64,000 nt of DNA. It comes from CAYZAW01 sp964476505. Its GTDB lineage: Bacteria; Bacillota; Clostridia; Christensenellales; CAG-138. Under the pieces are notes generated by a model, which was given only the letters and a program-made list of their open reading frames with translations, did no database searches and was not told the origin of the DNA. The first letter of the stretch is position 1, and each line of letters opens with the position of its first letter. Location: the NCBI GenBank assembly GCA_964476505.1, contig CAYZAW010000004.1, positions 1 to 64,000 of the forward strand. Reading direction: 5' to 3'. The translations under genes and the position numbers were made by a program. Positions 31,949-41,213 of the stretch are shown one piece after another.

Positions 31949-32358
31949 TGCGTACCATACACGATTTGGAGATCAAAAACATGCTGCGTATGGCAAACGA
32001 CGCCATGGCAAGAGCCTACTGCCCGTATTCCGGTTATTCGGTAGGGGCGTGCCTGAAGGGCAGCACGGGGGCGTATTATTTGGGCTGCAACATCGAGAAC
32101 GCTGCGTATTCGCCTACCATCTGCGCGGAGCGAACGGCGCTTTGCAAGGCGGTCAGCGAAATGGAGCGGCATTTTGACGCGCTGGCGATCGTGTCAAACG
32201 GGGAAACCTGTTCTCCCTGCGGCGTATGCAGGCAGATGCTGGCGGAATTCTGCGATGCGGAAATGCCCATTATCTGCGCCAACAAAACCGGCAAATACAA
32301 GGTGTTTTCCTTAGGCGAGCTGCTGCCGGAGGCCTTTACGCCCAAGGATTTGGAGTAA
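31948..32358 (+). CDS. cdd: Cytidine deaminase
   Basis: A 136-residue homotetramer-type enzyme that deaminates cytidine and deoxycytidine to uridines in pyrimidine salvage. It shows CPYSGYSVGACL, the catalytic C-A-E motif in TICAERTAL and PCGVCRQ, the second zinc-binding pair. Length is normal. It is coupled to ybeY upstream and lies one base from era downstream. dgkA, often found between ybeY and cdd, is absent. Confidence 0.95.
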   Translation: MRTIHDLEIKNMLRMANDAMARAYCPYSGYSVGACLKGSTGAYYLGCNIENAAYSPTICAERTALCKAVSEMERHFDALAIVSNGETCSPCGVCRQMLAEFCDAEMPIICANKTGKYKVFSLGELLPEAFTPKDLE

Positions 32359-32359
32359 T

Positions 32360-33250
32360 ATGGAGCAGACGTACAAAAGCGGCTTTGTATCCATCATCGG
32401 CTGTCCCAACGTGGGAAAATCCACGCTGCTAAACAAGCTGGTGGGGCAAAAGATCGCCATCGTGTCCAACCGTCCGCAAACCACCCGCAATAAAATTACG
32501 GGCGTGTTGACGCGCCCGGGCTATCAAATCGTATTTTTAGATACGCCGGGGGTAGCGCAACCCAAAAACCGGCTGGGAGACTATATGCTTTCCGTCAGCA
32601 CCGAGGCGCTTCGGGAGGTGGAGGCGGTTCTTCTTATGATCGACCCCATCAACGGTCTTCGGGAACGGGACAGCGCGCTTATTGACCGGGTAAAGCAGGC
32701 AAAAGCGCCGATCATCGGCGTGATCAACAAACGGGATATCGCCTCCATGGAGCAGATGGAGGCTGCAAAGGACTTTTTATTTCAGGCGGGCATTTGTAAA
32801 GAAACACTGTCCGTTTCCGCCGAAACGGGAGACGGGCTTCCCGCGCTGGAGCAAGCGCTTTGCCGGTACCTGATTCCGGGGCCGCAATACTTTCCGGAGG
32901 ACATGGTCACCGACCAGCCGGAACGGATCATCATGGGAGAGCTGATTCGGGAAAAGACCCTGCGGCTGCTAAGAGAAGAAATTCCTCACGGCGTTGGCGT
33001 ATTTGTGGACAAGGTAGAGCGCCGGGAGGACGGCCTGTACGATGTTTGGGCTACCATATTCTGCGAGCGGGATGGGCATAAGGGCATTATCATAGGCCGC
33101 GGCGGAGCAATGCTAAAAAGAATCGGCGAGGCTGCCCGGCACGATATCGAATGGATGCTAGGCGAACGCGTGAATTTGCAGCTTTGGGTCAAGGTGAAGG
33201 AGGACTGGCGCAATAGCGCCGGGATGCTGCGGGAGTTGGGATACGAATAA
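32360..33250 (+). CDS. era: GTPase Era
   Basis: A 296-residue GTPase that binds 16S rRNA during 30S assembly. The G motifs are GCPNVGKSTLLN (G1), DTPG (G3) and NKRD (G4). A C-terminal KH domain carries GIIIGRGGAMLKRIGE. Length is typical of the family. It is part of the ybeY-cdd-era-recO run. Confidence 0.97.
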   Translation: MEQTYKSGFVSIIGCPNVGKSTLLNKLVGQKIAIVSNRPQTTRNKITGVLTRPGYQIVFLDTPGVAQPKNRLGDYMLSVSTEALREVEAVLLMIDPINGLRERDSALIDRVKQAKAPIIGVINKRDIASMEQMEAAKDFLFQAGICKETLSVSAETGDGLPALEQALCRYLIPGPQYFPEDMVTDQPERIIMGELIREKTLRLLREEIPHGVGVFVDKVERREDGLYDVWATIFCERDGHKGIIIGRGGAMLKRIGEAARHDIEWMLGERVNLQLWVKVKEDWRNSAGMLRELGYE

Positions 33251-33326
33251 CAGAACTGCCGTCAATTCCCTTGCGGGCTTTTTTACAACGGTGGCAACAT
33301 AATAGCATCCCGATTAGGAGGCGATT

Positions 33327-33428
33327 ATGGAGCATCGAGCGGAAGAAGCATGGCGGCGATTTTGCACAACGGGCAAGATCGGCGCGTATCTGACGTACAG
33401 GGCCATTTCTGAGAAACAGAAGCATTAG
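33327..33428 (+). CDS. yqzL: YqzL-like small protein
   Basis: A 33-residue protein with strong ribosome-binding site TAGGAGG eight bases upstream. AEEAWRRFCTTGKIGAYLTY matches the YqzL pattern (W-x2-F-x2-TG-x-I-x2-YL). In Firmicutes yqzL is encoded exactly here, between era and recO. The function is not known. Confidence 0.8.
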   Translation: MEHRAEEAWRRFCTTGKIGAYLTYRAISEKQKH

Positions 33429-33441
33429 CTAGGAGCAAAGC

Positions 33442-34188
33442 ATGGCCAATTCCATCGTAACGGGCATCGTGATGCGGTGTACCAACTACAAAGAGAGCGA
33501 CAGGATACTGTCGCTCTTTACCGAGCAGGAAGGGCGTGTGGACGTGAAGGCGCGGGGCTGCAGACGGCCTAAAAGCCCGCTGTTAGCCTGTGCGCAGCCC
33601 TTTGTGTACGGAGAATTCACGCTGTTTTCTGGCAAGGGTAAGTTTACGCTGGATTCCTGCGACGTAAAGGAAAGCTTTTACCCCATTCGGGAGGACGTGC
33701 CCCGCTTTACGGCAGCCTCTGCCATGCTGGCGCTGGCGGCGGATTCCGTGCAGCCGGGGGAGCCAAACGAACGGCTGTTTTCTCTTTTATACCACGCGCT
33801 GTCGCTGTTGTGCTACGGGGACGTGGACGCTATTGACCTGTTTTTATGCTATCTGTTGCGCTATTTTGACGTAACGGGCTATTGCCCGTCCATCACACGT
33901 TGCGCCAGATGTGGGCGCGACCTTCGGGAGCAGGGTGGAAAGCTGTATTTCTCTGCGGCGCAGGGCGGTGCGGTCTGCGGCACGTGCGCGTCCGGCGCAA
34001 AGCCGGCCTCTGCCTTGGCGCTGGAGGCCATGCGGCGGATGTTGCTGTTGAGCGACCGGGATATGGAAAAGGTAAAATTGAACAAATCCTTGCAGCAGGA
34101 GCTTCTCACACTTCTAGATTCTTACGCATCCTTTGTGCTGGAGCGTGATTTTATGCCGCTGGAATCCTTAAAAAAACTAATGGCATAG
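33442..34188 (+). CDS. recO: DNA repair protein RecO
   Basis: A 248-residue recombination mediator that helps load RecA and anneals strands. An N-terminal OB fold (GIVMRCTNYKESDRILSLFT) is followed by a helical domain with a zinc motif (CARCGRD and CGTCAS). Length is normal. It is last in the era operon. The next gene has its own promoter. Confidence 0.94.
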   Translation: MANSIVTGIVMRCTNYKESDRILSLFTEQEGRVDVKARGCRRPKSPLLACAQPFVYGEFTLFSGKGKFTLDSCDVKESFYPIREDVPRFTAASAMLALAADSVQPGEPNERLFSLLYHALSLLCYGDVDAIDLFLCYLLRYFDVTGYCPSITRCARCGRDLREQGGKLYFSAAQGGAVCGTCASGAKPASALALEAMRRMLLLSDRDMEKVKLNKSLQQELLTLLDSYASFVLERDFMPLESLKKLMA

Positions 34189-34237
34189 GCATCCGTCGTA
34201 AAATGCAGGATTTCTTGCGTTAACTTTTGAACAATGC

Positions 34238-34266
34238 TTGTAACGTGTGCGTAATTAGGGTATAAT
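34238..34266 (+). promoter_or_regulatory. Promoter of ppdK
   Basis: -35 TTGTAA (34238-34243), a 17-base spacer and perfect -10 TATAAT (34261-34266) sit in the 185-base gap after recO. A leader of about 100 bases follows. Confidence 0.65.
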
Positions 34267-34373
34267 CCCACTGGGCGAATAGCACCGTCTTTTTTATGTG
34301 GAAAGGCTAACAACTGGGTATCACGGCATGGGCCGATCATATTTTGACGAGATTTGAAGGAGGACTGTACTAC

Positions 34374-37016
34374 ATGGCACACAAGTATGTGTATCTGTTC
34401 AACGAGGGGAACGCTTCCATGCGCAACCTATTGGGCGGCAAAGGCGCGAACCTGGCGGAAATGACCGGGCTGGGGCTTCCCGTACCTTTTGGGTTCACGG
34501 TAACAACGGAGGCTTGCACCCGTTATTATGAGGATGGACGCACCATTGCACAGGAAATCGTAGACGAAATTTACGTTGCGCTGGCAAAAACCGAGAAGAT
34601 CGCCGGGAAAAAGTTTGGGGATGAAAAGAATCCCTTCCTCGTATCCGTACGAAGCGGCGCGCGCGCTTCTATGCCCGGCATGATGGATACGATATTGAAC
34701 CTGGGCTTAAACGACCAAACGGTACAGGGCCTTGCAAAGCTCACCAACAACGAGCGTTTTGCTTACGACAGCTATCGCCGGTTTATCCAGATGTTCTCCG
34801 ACGTGGTCATGGAGATCGACAAAGCGAAGTTCGATCAAATTCTTGACGGCGTGAAAAAGGATAACGGCTGCAAGCTGGACACCGACCTTACCACCGAGCA
34901 TCTGCAGGAGGTCGTGAAGCAGTATAAGGTGCTGTATCGCAACGAAAAAGGCCATGTGTTCCCGCAAGACCCCAAGGAGCAGTTGATGGAGGCCATCCAG
35001 GCGGTGTTCCGCAGCTGGGAAAACCCCCGCGCCATCGTATACCGCCGCATGAACGATATCCCCGCCGACTGGGGCACCGCAGTTAACGTACAGTCCATGG
35101 TGTTTGGCAACATGGGTATCGACAGCGGCACCGGCGTTGCATTTACGCGTAATCCCTCCACCGGCGAGCCCAAGCTCTACGGTGAGTTTTTGATGAACGC
35201 ACAGGGCGAGGACGTTGTTGCGGGTATCCGCACGCCGTCTCCCATCGATGAATTAAAAAAGACCCAACCCGAGGTTTACAAGGAATTCATTAAGTACGCC
35301 TCCACGCTGGAAAAGCATTACCGCGACATGCAGGACATGGAGTTCACCATCGAGCGCGGCAAGCTGTTTATGCTGCAAACCCGTAACGGCAAGCGCACCG
35401 CTGCCGCCGCCTTGCAGATCGCGGTGGACTTGGTTCACGAAGGCATGATCACCAAGGACGAGGCGCTGTTAAAGATCGACCCGCGTTCCTTGGATTCTCT
35501 CTTGCATCCCACCTTTGAGCCCAAGGCATTAAAGGGCGCAAAGGCTATTACCCACGGTCTTCCCGCATCCCCCGGCGCTGCCTGCGGACAGATATACTTC
35601 AACGCTGCGGATGCCATCGAGGCGCACAAGCGCGGCGAAAAGGTCATCCTCGTTCGTATGGAGACCTCTCCGGAGGACATCGAGGGCATGTACGCTTCCG
35701 AGGGCATTTTGACCGCACGCGGCGGCATGACCTCTCACGCTGCCGTGGTTGCCCGCGGCATGGGCACCTGCTGTGTAGCGGGCTGCGGCGAGATCATGAT
35801 TTTAGAAAAGAGCCACAGCTTTTCCACCCAGGACGGTACTGTATTCAACGAGGGCGACTGGATCTCTCTGGACGGCTCCACCGGTTCCGTTTACGGCGAG
35901 GCGCTGCCCACCGTGGAAGCGCAGGTTTCCGGCAACTTTGCCACCATCATGAAGTGGGCGGACGCCGTTCGCACCATGAAGGTACGCACCAACGCGGATA
36001 CGCCGCGCGATGCGGCGCAGGCCGTGAAGTTTGGCGCACAGGGCATTGGTCTTTGCCGTACCGAGCACATGTTCTTTGATGAAGACCGCATCCCCGCCGT
36101 GCGTGAGATGATCGTTTCCAAGGACGAGCCCTCCCGCCGCCGTGCGCTCAATAAGCTCTTGCCCATGCAGCGCTCCGACTTCAAGGGTATCTTTAAGGCG
36201 ATGGGCGAGTACCCTGTTACCATCCGCTTCTTAGACCCACCCCTGCACGAGTTCCTGCCTCATGAGGATTCCGAGATCAAGACGCTGGCAAAGGAAATGG
36301 GCATCTCCTTTGAGGAGCTGAAGCTGACGGTTGCGAACCTGAAGGAATTCAACCCCATGCTGGGTCACCGCGGCTGCCGCTTGGCGGTCACCTACCCCGA
36401 GATCGCCGAAATGCAGACCCGTGCAGTCATCGAGGCGGCCATTGAGGTGCGTCAGGAAACCGGCATTGCCATTACCCCCGAGATTATGATTCCCTTGGTT
36501 GGCGAGCCCAAGGAGCTGGAGTATGTAAAGCGCGTGGTGGACAAGACCGCCCGCGAGGTCATGAACGAGCGCAACATCACCATCGCGTACCTCGTTGGTA
36601 CCATGATCGAGGTGCCCCGTGCGGCGCTGGTGGCGGATCGTTTGGCAAAGAGCGCGGAGTTCTTCTCCTTCGGCACCAACGACCTGTCCCAGATGACCTT
36701 CGGCTTCTCCCGCGACGATGCCGGCAAGTTCTTGGACGATTACTATAAAAAGAAGATCTTCGAGGCCGACCCGTTTGCCCGCGTAGACCAAGAGGGCGTA
36801 GGCCGGTTGATGCAGTTTGGCTGTGAGCTTGGCCGCAAGACCCGCCCCAACATCAAGCTGGGCATCTGCGGCGAGCATGGCGGCGATCCTTCCTCCATCG
36901 AGTTCTGCCAGAAGCTGGGCTTAACCTACGTTTCTTGCTCCCCCTTCCGCGTACCCATCGCAAGGTTGGCGGCTGCGCAGGCTAGGATCAATCAGCTCAA
37001 CGAGGAAAACAAATAA
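34374..37016 (+). CDS. ppdK: Pyruvate, phosphate dikinase
   Basis: An 880-residue enzyme that interconverts pyruvate, ATP and phosphate with PEP, AMP and pyrophosphate. In anaerobes it often works in glycolysis. The N-terminal ATP-grasp domain (LLGGKGANLAEMTGLGLPVP) is followed by the swivelling domain with phospho-His in GGMTSHAAVVARGMG (about 455) and the C-terminal PEP/pyruvate barrel (GICGEHGGDPSSIEFC). Start 34374 has GAAGGAGG upstream. Codon use is strongly biased, suggesting high expression. Confidence 0.97.
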   Translation: MAHKYVYLFNEGNASMRNLLGGKGANLAEMTGLGLPVPFGFTVTTEACTRYYEDGRTIAQEIVDEIYVALAKTEKIAGKKFGDEKNPFLVSVRSGARASMPGMMDTILNLGLNDQTVQGLAKLTNNERFAYDSYRRFIQMFSDVVMEIDKAKFDQILDGVKKDNGCKLDTDLTTEHLQEVVKQYKVLYRNEKGHVFPQDPKEQLMEAIQAVFRSWENPRAIVYRRMNDIPADWGTAVNVQSMVFGNMGIDSGTGVAFTRNPSTGEPKLYGEFLMNAQGEDVVAGIRTPSPIDELKKTQPEVYKEFIKYASTLEKHYRDMQDMEFTIERGKLFMLQTRNGKRTAAAALQIAVDLVHEGMITKDEALLKIDPRSLDSLLHPTFEPKALKGAKAITHGLPASPGAACGQIYFNAADAIEAHKRGEKVILVRMETSPEDIEGMYASEGILTARGGMTSHAAVVARGMGTCCVAGCGEIMILEKSHSFSTQDGTVFNEGDWISLDGSTGSVYGEALPTVEAQVSGNFATIMKWADAVRTMKVRTNADTPRDAAQAVKFGAQGIGLCRTEHMFFDEDRIPAVREMIVSKDEPSRRRALNKLLPMQRSDFKGIFKAMGEYPVTIRFLDPPLHEFLPHEDSEIKTLAKEMGISFEELKLTVANLKEFNPMLGHRGCRLAVTYPEIAEMQTRAVIEAAIEVRQETGIAITPEIMIPLVGEPKELEYVKRVVDKTAREVMNERNITIAYLVGTMIEVPRAALVADRLAKSAEFFSFGTNDLSQMTFGFSRDDAGKFLDDYYKKKIFEADPFARVDQEGVGRLMQFGCELGRKTRPNIKLGICGEHGGDPSSIEFCQKLGLTYVSCSPFRVPIARLAAAQARINQLNEENK

Positions 37017-37029
37017 CTTCGTTTCATGC

Positions 37030-37057
37030 AAAAAGGTGACCGCAAGGTCACCTTTTT
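37030..37057 (+). terminator. Terminator of ppdK
   Basis: AAAAAGGTGACC and GGTCACCTTTTT form a hairpin with a GCAA loop, directly after the ppdK stop codon. Confidence 0.88.
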
Positions 37058-37064
37058 CATTGCA

Positions 37065-37193
37065 AATGGGGCGCTGCCCCAACCCCGATTCCAATGGGGC
37101 GCTGCCCCCAACCCCGATTCTAATGGGGCGCTGCCCCAAACCCCGCTGGGGACGCGTCCCCAGACCCCATTTACCGCCGGAAATATCCGGCGG
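37065..37193. repeat. Palindromic repeat cluster (three 28-29-base units plus two inverted repeats)
   Basis: Three near-identical units lie at 37065-37092, 37093-37121 and from 37122. Each begins AATGGGGCGCTGCCCC and continues with an ACCCCGATTC-like tail, and each contains the dyad GGGGC-GCT-GCCCC. The third runs into the perfect palindrome CTGGGGACGCGTCCCCAG (37146-37163), followed by CCGCCGGA/TCCGGCGG (37174-37193). They sit between convergent ppdK and the flavodoxin gene and resemble REP/BIME-type intergenic elements. Confidence 0.8.
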
Positions 37194-37260
37194 AGGGAGA
37201 TGTAAACGAATTACGTGAAACGGTCTTAATCGTTCAAATGAGTAAGACGGAGGGGGGATG

Positions 37261-37776
37261 TTAGTCCTTACAGTAGTCCACGATGGGCAAAATCGCATCC
37301 TTGGAAGAATGGTCATAGGAGTGGCAGATCATTTGGTAAGCGTCGCTGTTCTCGCCCTCCTGCTTTTTCATATAAGCGCGCATGCCCGCCATCATCAGCT
37401 TATCGACTGCGCCCATTTTCTCGTAAGCCAAGCCGGCGGGCAGGTAAAACGTATGAACCTTTTCCCATTCCTCGTCGGAGAAATTCTGGCGAAGGGCTTT
37501 CGGTACGTCGGGAGATTCCACAGGGGACGCGCCGGTGGTAAATACGCAGACCTTTTTCCCGGAAAGGGAGGGAAGCTGCTCTTTAAGCCATTTGATTCCC
37601 CTAATCGTTCCCGCGTGAAACCCTGCGCCGTACAACACGGTGTCATACTGGGCAAGCGAAAGCGTTTTACGCTTTGCATAGGGTATGGCTTCGCAGGAAA
37701 GTGCCTCTGCGATCCACTCTGCGTAGCGCTTGGTGAAGCCGGTTTTGCTGTGGTAAACGATAACGGTTTTGTTCAT
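37261..37776 (-). CDS. Flavodoxin-domain protein
   Basis: A 171-residue flavodoxin-like protein (start MNKTVIVYHSKTGFTKRYAEW, an FMN phosphate-binding type loop; VLYGAGFHAGTIRGIKWL and VCVFTTGASPVES further on). It resembles flavodoxin_5/protoporphyrinogen-oxidase-like domains. The C-terminal 50 residues contain MMAGMRAYMKKQEGE. Start 37776 has GGAGG nine bases upstream. Its gene lies 17 bases after tetR on the same strand, so the repressor probably controls it. Substrate or redox partner is not known. Confidence 0.8.
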   Translation of the reverse strand: MNKTVIVYHSKTGFTKRYAEWIAEALSCEAIPYAKRKTLSLAQYDTVLYGAGFHAGTIRGIKWLKEQLPSLSGKKVCVFTTGASPVESPDVPKALRQNFSDEEWEKVHTFYLPAGLAYEKMGAVDKLMMAGMRAYMKKQEGENSDAYQMICHSYDHSSKDAILPIVDYCKD

Positions 37777-37793
37777 GATGATGTTCCTCCAAA

Positions 37794-38351
37794 TTATTTC
37801 ATAGCCTGTTGTAAAAAGGCCTGATACGCTTGTTCTAACTGTTCGGTGATCTCGCTGGCGGGAATGCCCGGTTCGGCAGTGGCGATGATGGTGCATATGC
37901 CTATGGTGTACACCAGCATGTTCAGGTGAAGGGCTTTTGCCTGCGCCGCAGTAACATGCAGCGTTTCTGCGATCATTTCGTCGATATGGGGATTGCCGCC
38001 CGTATAGAGCAGGTCGTCAACAGATGCAACATGCCTTTTGGTTTGCAGCGCAAACAGCCGAAACAGCTCCGGCTCCTCTGCTGCAAGCTGTACATACGCA
38101 TAGCCAACGCTTCGAAACATATCGTTTACATCCGTATGGGCAAACACATACGCCTGCACCGTGGCTGCCGCTTTTTGCAGAACCTCGTGGCGGAGGTTTT
38201 CCATGCTGCTGCAATAGCTGTAGATCGGCTGTACGGAGCAGCCCAGCTTTTCTGCGATGCTTTTTACCAGCACCTGCTCCATGCCGCCCTCCCTTGCCAG
38301 CTCGAACGCGGCGTTAATTACCATGTCCTTGGTGATCTTCTGCTTTGGCAT
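37794..38351 (-). CDS. TetR/AcrR-family transcriptional regulator
   Basis: A 185-residue regulator with an N-terminal helix-turn-helix (KDMVINAAFELAREGG, VKSIAEKLGCSVQPIYSYCSS). The ligand-binding helical domain ends EQAYQAFLQQAMK. ATG 38351 is chosen because GGAGG sits six bases upstream. The operator-like inverted repeats at 38376-38399 suggest autoregulation together with the downstream flavodoxin gene. Confidence 0.87.
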   Translation of the reverse strand: MPKQKITKDMVINAAFELAREGGMEQVLVKSIAEKLGCSVQPIYSYCSSMENLRHEVLQKAAATVQAYVFAHTDVNDMFRSVGYAYVQLAAEEPELFRLFALQTKRHVASVDDLLYTGGNPHIDEMIAETLHVTAAQAKALHLNMLVYTIGICTIIATAEPGIPASEITEQLEQAYQAFLQQAMK

Positions 38352-38375
38352 AGCAGCCTCCAATCAAATAAACAA

Positions 38376-38399
38376 TTTATATAAAAAGTTTATATAAAC
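38376..38399. promoter_or_regulatory. Putative TetR operator
   Basis: Two copies of the palindrome TTTATATAAA lie at 38376-38385 and 38389-38398, the second within GTTTATATAAAC. They are 13 bases apart, just upstream of the tetR start, and overlap the likely promoter. Confidence 0.55.
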
Positions 38400-38548
38400 G
38401 GATTATACAACAAAGATGCAGAATGTCAATGCTTGTTTTCATGTATGAGATACACGTTGGACGGTACGTTTCAAAAAGCGTTTGATTTATGAGAAGCGCT
38501 GATAGCGGGTGATGTTAGCTGAATGCGTAAGCCGATGGGAAAGCAATC

Positions 38549-38577
38549 AAAAAGCACCAGATTTTCCGGCGCTTTTT
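38549..38577 (-). terminator. Terminator of galE-galT
   Basis: On the minus strand past galT, AAAAGCGCC pairs with GGTGCTTTTT (one G-T pair) and ends in a T run. The rest of the gap 38400-38597 shows no gene. Confidence 0.65.
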
Positions 38578-38597
38578 ACTATTATACTTGTTTGCAG

Positions 38598-40109
38598 TTA
38601 TAGCGCTTGCCTTAGGAACCGCAGGAATGCCTCTCGCCCGGAATCGGTGCGCGCATACACCCCCGCGTGCTCCAATACCTTGCAGAAGGTTTGACCGATT
38701 TCTTGCTGTAAGATAGCTTCTGTGTTCTCTTCCGAAAACACAGAATATCGTTCTCTAAATCCATCTGCCCAGTCAGCATGTTTGGCGATTCGCTCATCCG
38801 CCCGCATGTCCGCGCCGCTGATAAGCGCCTGCTTCACCAATTCCATTTCCGTCTTGAGGCGGGCGGGAAGCACCGCCAAGCCCATGACCTCGATGAGGCC
38901 GATATTCTCTTTTTTGATATTATGCAGCTCCCGGTGGGGGTGGTACAGCCCATCCGGATGCTCCGGTGTTGTGAGGTTGTTTCTTAAGACCAGATCCAAC
39001 TCGTACACGCCGTTGCGCATGCGGGCGATGGGGGTAATGGTGTTGTGGGGCACGCCGTCTGTTTCGGCGTAGATGCAGGCGCTTTCGTCTGTATAGCCCC
39101 GCCATGCGGCAAGGATCTTTCCGGCAAGCGCGCAAAGACGGCCGGTATCCGTGCCGGAAATGCGAAGTACGGACATAGGCCATTTTACAATGCCCGCCTG
39201 TACATCCTCAAAGCCGGGGAAGGTAAAGGGCAGCTCCACGGGCGCTTTTGCCATGGGGAATTCGTGCGCACCTCCCTGAAAATGCTCATGCGAGAGGATG
39301 CTGCCGCCCACAATGGGAAGGTCGGCATTGGAGCCGACGCAGTAATGGGGGAACTGCCGTACGAAATCGAACAGCTTAGAAAACACGCGGTCATCAATGA
39401 CCATGGGAATATGCTTTTGATTGAGGACGATGCAATGCTCGTTGTAATACACATAGGGAGAATACTGAAAGCCCCATGCTTCCCCAGCGATGGTAAGGGG
39501 GATGATGCGAAGGGTTTGCCGCGCGGGATGCGTGCTGTGCCCTGCATAGCCCTCGTTTTCCGGGCAGAGCAGGCAGGCGGGGTAGCCGCTTTTTTGTGCG
39601 TTGCGTGCGGCGGCAATGTCTTTGGGGTCTTTTTCCGGCTTAGAAAGGTTGATGGTGATCTCCAGCGTGCCGTACGCCGTGTCCGCAGGCCATTTCACGT
39701 CCTTTTGGATGCGGTAGCGGCGGATGTAATCGCAGTCTTGAGAAAGCGTATAGAAATAATCCGTGGCGGCTTTCGGGTGGTTTTGATACAGCGCCCAAAA
39801 GCGTTCCTGCACGGCGGAGGGGCGCGGTGTGATGCATCCCATCAGGCGGGTATCGAAGCAATCGCGGGAGGCTGCGGTATCCGGAATAACGTTCTGTTTA
39901 ACCGCATAGTCGATGAGCGCTTTTAAAATATCCTGTAACGAATCCCAAGGCATAGGCGCGGCGTCCTCGGGAAGATCGCTTACATGCAGCGTGTCCAACA
40001 GGCTGTTAACGGCATAGCGGCGATCTGCCTTTTGAAGCAGCCCGCAGCCCTCGCCGTAGTCCGCCAGCGCCAGCACAGCGCCATAGGGCATGTTAGCTTT
40101 CATATCCAT
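38598..40109 (-). CDS. galT: Galactose-1-phosphate uridylyltransferase, Firmicute type (GalT2)
   Basis: A 503-residue enzyme of the Leloir pathway that exchanges UMP between UDP-glucose and galactose-1-phosphate. The active-site histidines lie in SILSHEHFQGG. Length of about 500 residues is typical of Firmicute GalT, longer than the E. coli form. ATG 40109 has AAGGAG seven bases upstream, inside the galE end, so the genes overlap by 17 bases. galK is not in the window. Confidence 0.93.
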   Translation of the reverse strand: MDMKANMPYGAVLALADYGEGCGLLQKADRRYAVNSLLDTLHVSDLPEDAAPMPWDSLQDILKALIDYAVKQNVIPDTAASRDCFDTRLMGCITPRPSAVQERFWALYQNHPKAATDYFYTLSQDCDYIRRYRIQKDVKWPADTAYGTLEITINLSKPEKDPKDIAAARNAQKSGYPACLLCPENEGYAGHSTHPARQTLRIIPLTIAGEAWGFQYSPYVYYNEHCIVLNQKHIPMVIDDRVFSKLFDFVRQFPHYCVGSNADLPIVGGSILSHEHFQGGAHEFPMAKAPVELPFTFPGFEDVQAGIVKWPMSVLRISGTDTGRLCALAGKILAAWRGYTDESACIYAETDGVPHNTITPIARMRNGVYELDLVLRNNLTTPEHPDGLYHPHRELHNIKKENIGLIEVMGLAVLPARLKTEMELVKQALISGADMRADERIAKHADWADGFRERYSVFSEENTEAILQQEIGQTFCKVLEHAGVYARTDSGREAFLRFLRQAL

Positions 40110-41082
40110 TGGGATGCTCCTTGTGCCACCGCCAAGCGGTTTCGATGATGGTTTCCACGTTGGTAAACCGCGGCTGCCAGCCAAGAACGGTTCTGGCTTT
40201 TTCGCTGGAGGCCACCAATTGTGCGGGGTCTCCTGCCCGGCGGGGGGCCAATAGCTGTTTGATGGGAGTACCCACTACGCGCTCTGCAGCATCTATGATC
40301 TCTTTTACCGAGAAGCCTATGCCGTTGCCTAAGTTGAAAATATTGCTGTCGTTACCTGCCAGCAGGTATTTTGCCGCAAGGATATGGGCGCTTGCCAAGT
40401 CGCTTACGTGGATGTAATCCCTCAGGCATGTACCGTCCGGCGTGGGATAATCCGTGCCACAAATGTTGATAGACTCACGCTGCCCGTTTGGCACTTGCAA
40501 AACCAAGGGGATGAGGTGTGTTTCGGGAGAATGGGCTTCGCCGATGCAGCCGCTTTCATGCGCGCCGCAGGCGTTGAAATACCGCAGCGACACATAGCGG
40601 AGATTGTGGGCCTTCGATGTCCAGTAGAACATCTTTTCCATGGCCAGCTTGGTTTCCCCGTAGGGATTGGTGGGAAGCGTGCGGTCACTTTCCAGTATGG
40701 GAATGCGCTCCGGCTCTCCGTAGGTGGCGGCTGTGGAGGAAAACACGATGTTTTCGATGCCATGCGCCACCATGGAGGATAACAGAACGCGGGTGCCGGT
40801 TACGTTGTTGTCATAATACTTTAACGGGTTTTGCATGCTCTCAGGTACTAAGGAATTGGCGGCAAAATGAATCACCGCGTCCACCGGCTCCCGGTTAAAC
40901 AGGTCGTCTACAAAGGCGCGGTTGCGGATATCTCCCTCGTAAAACCGTGCCGCGGGATGTACCGCTTCTTTATGGCCGGTTTCTAAATTGTCCGCTACCA
41001 CCACTTCCGCGCCCGCTTCCGCCAGCGCGTATACTGTATGCGAACCGATGTAGCCCGCGCCGCCCAGTACCAATACCTTCAT
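40093..41082 (-). CDS. galE: UDP-glucose 4-epimerase
   Basis: A 329-residue short-chain dehydrogenase-type epimerase that interconverts UDP-galactose and UDP-glucose. It shows the NAD-binding GGAGYIGSHT at the start, the active-site Ser/Thr region SSTAATYG and the YxxxK pair in NPYGETKLAMEK. GGGAGG precedes ATG 41082. The galE-galT pair supports galactose use or UDP-galactose supply. Confidence 0.96.
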   Translation of the reverse strand: MKVLVLGGAGYIGSHTVYALAEAGAEVVVADNLETGHKEAVHPAARFYEGDIRNRAFVDDLFNREPVDAVIHFAANSLVPESMQNPLKYYDNNVTGTRVLLSSMVAHGIENIVFSSTAATYGEPERIPILESDRTLPTNPYGETKLAMEKMFYWTSKAHNLRYVSLRYFNACGAHESGCIGEAHSPETHLIPLVLQVPNGQRESINICGTDYPTPDGTCLRDYIHVSDLASAHILAAKYLLAGNDSNIFNLGNGIGFSVKEIIDAAERVVGTPIKQLLAPRRAGDPAQLVASSEKARTVLGWQPRFTNVETIIETAWRWHKEHPNGYES

Positions 41083-41213
41083 ATACGCTGCCTCCCAATG
41101 TTATTTGCTATATAAAAGTGTGCCATAATCTGCTTCGGAAAAAAAGAGATTTTTATACTGTATTCCATACAAAATTAACCGTAAAACGGGATACGATATC
41201 GGCAGTGCGGCGT

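Noticed and set aside
36231..36878. Minus-strand frame of 215 codons
   Set aside because: Antisense to ppdK without recognisable domains or ribosome-binding site.
37065..37150. CRISPR-like array
   Set aside because: The three units are contiguous with no spacers, are strongly self-complementary and have no cas genes nearby.
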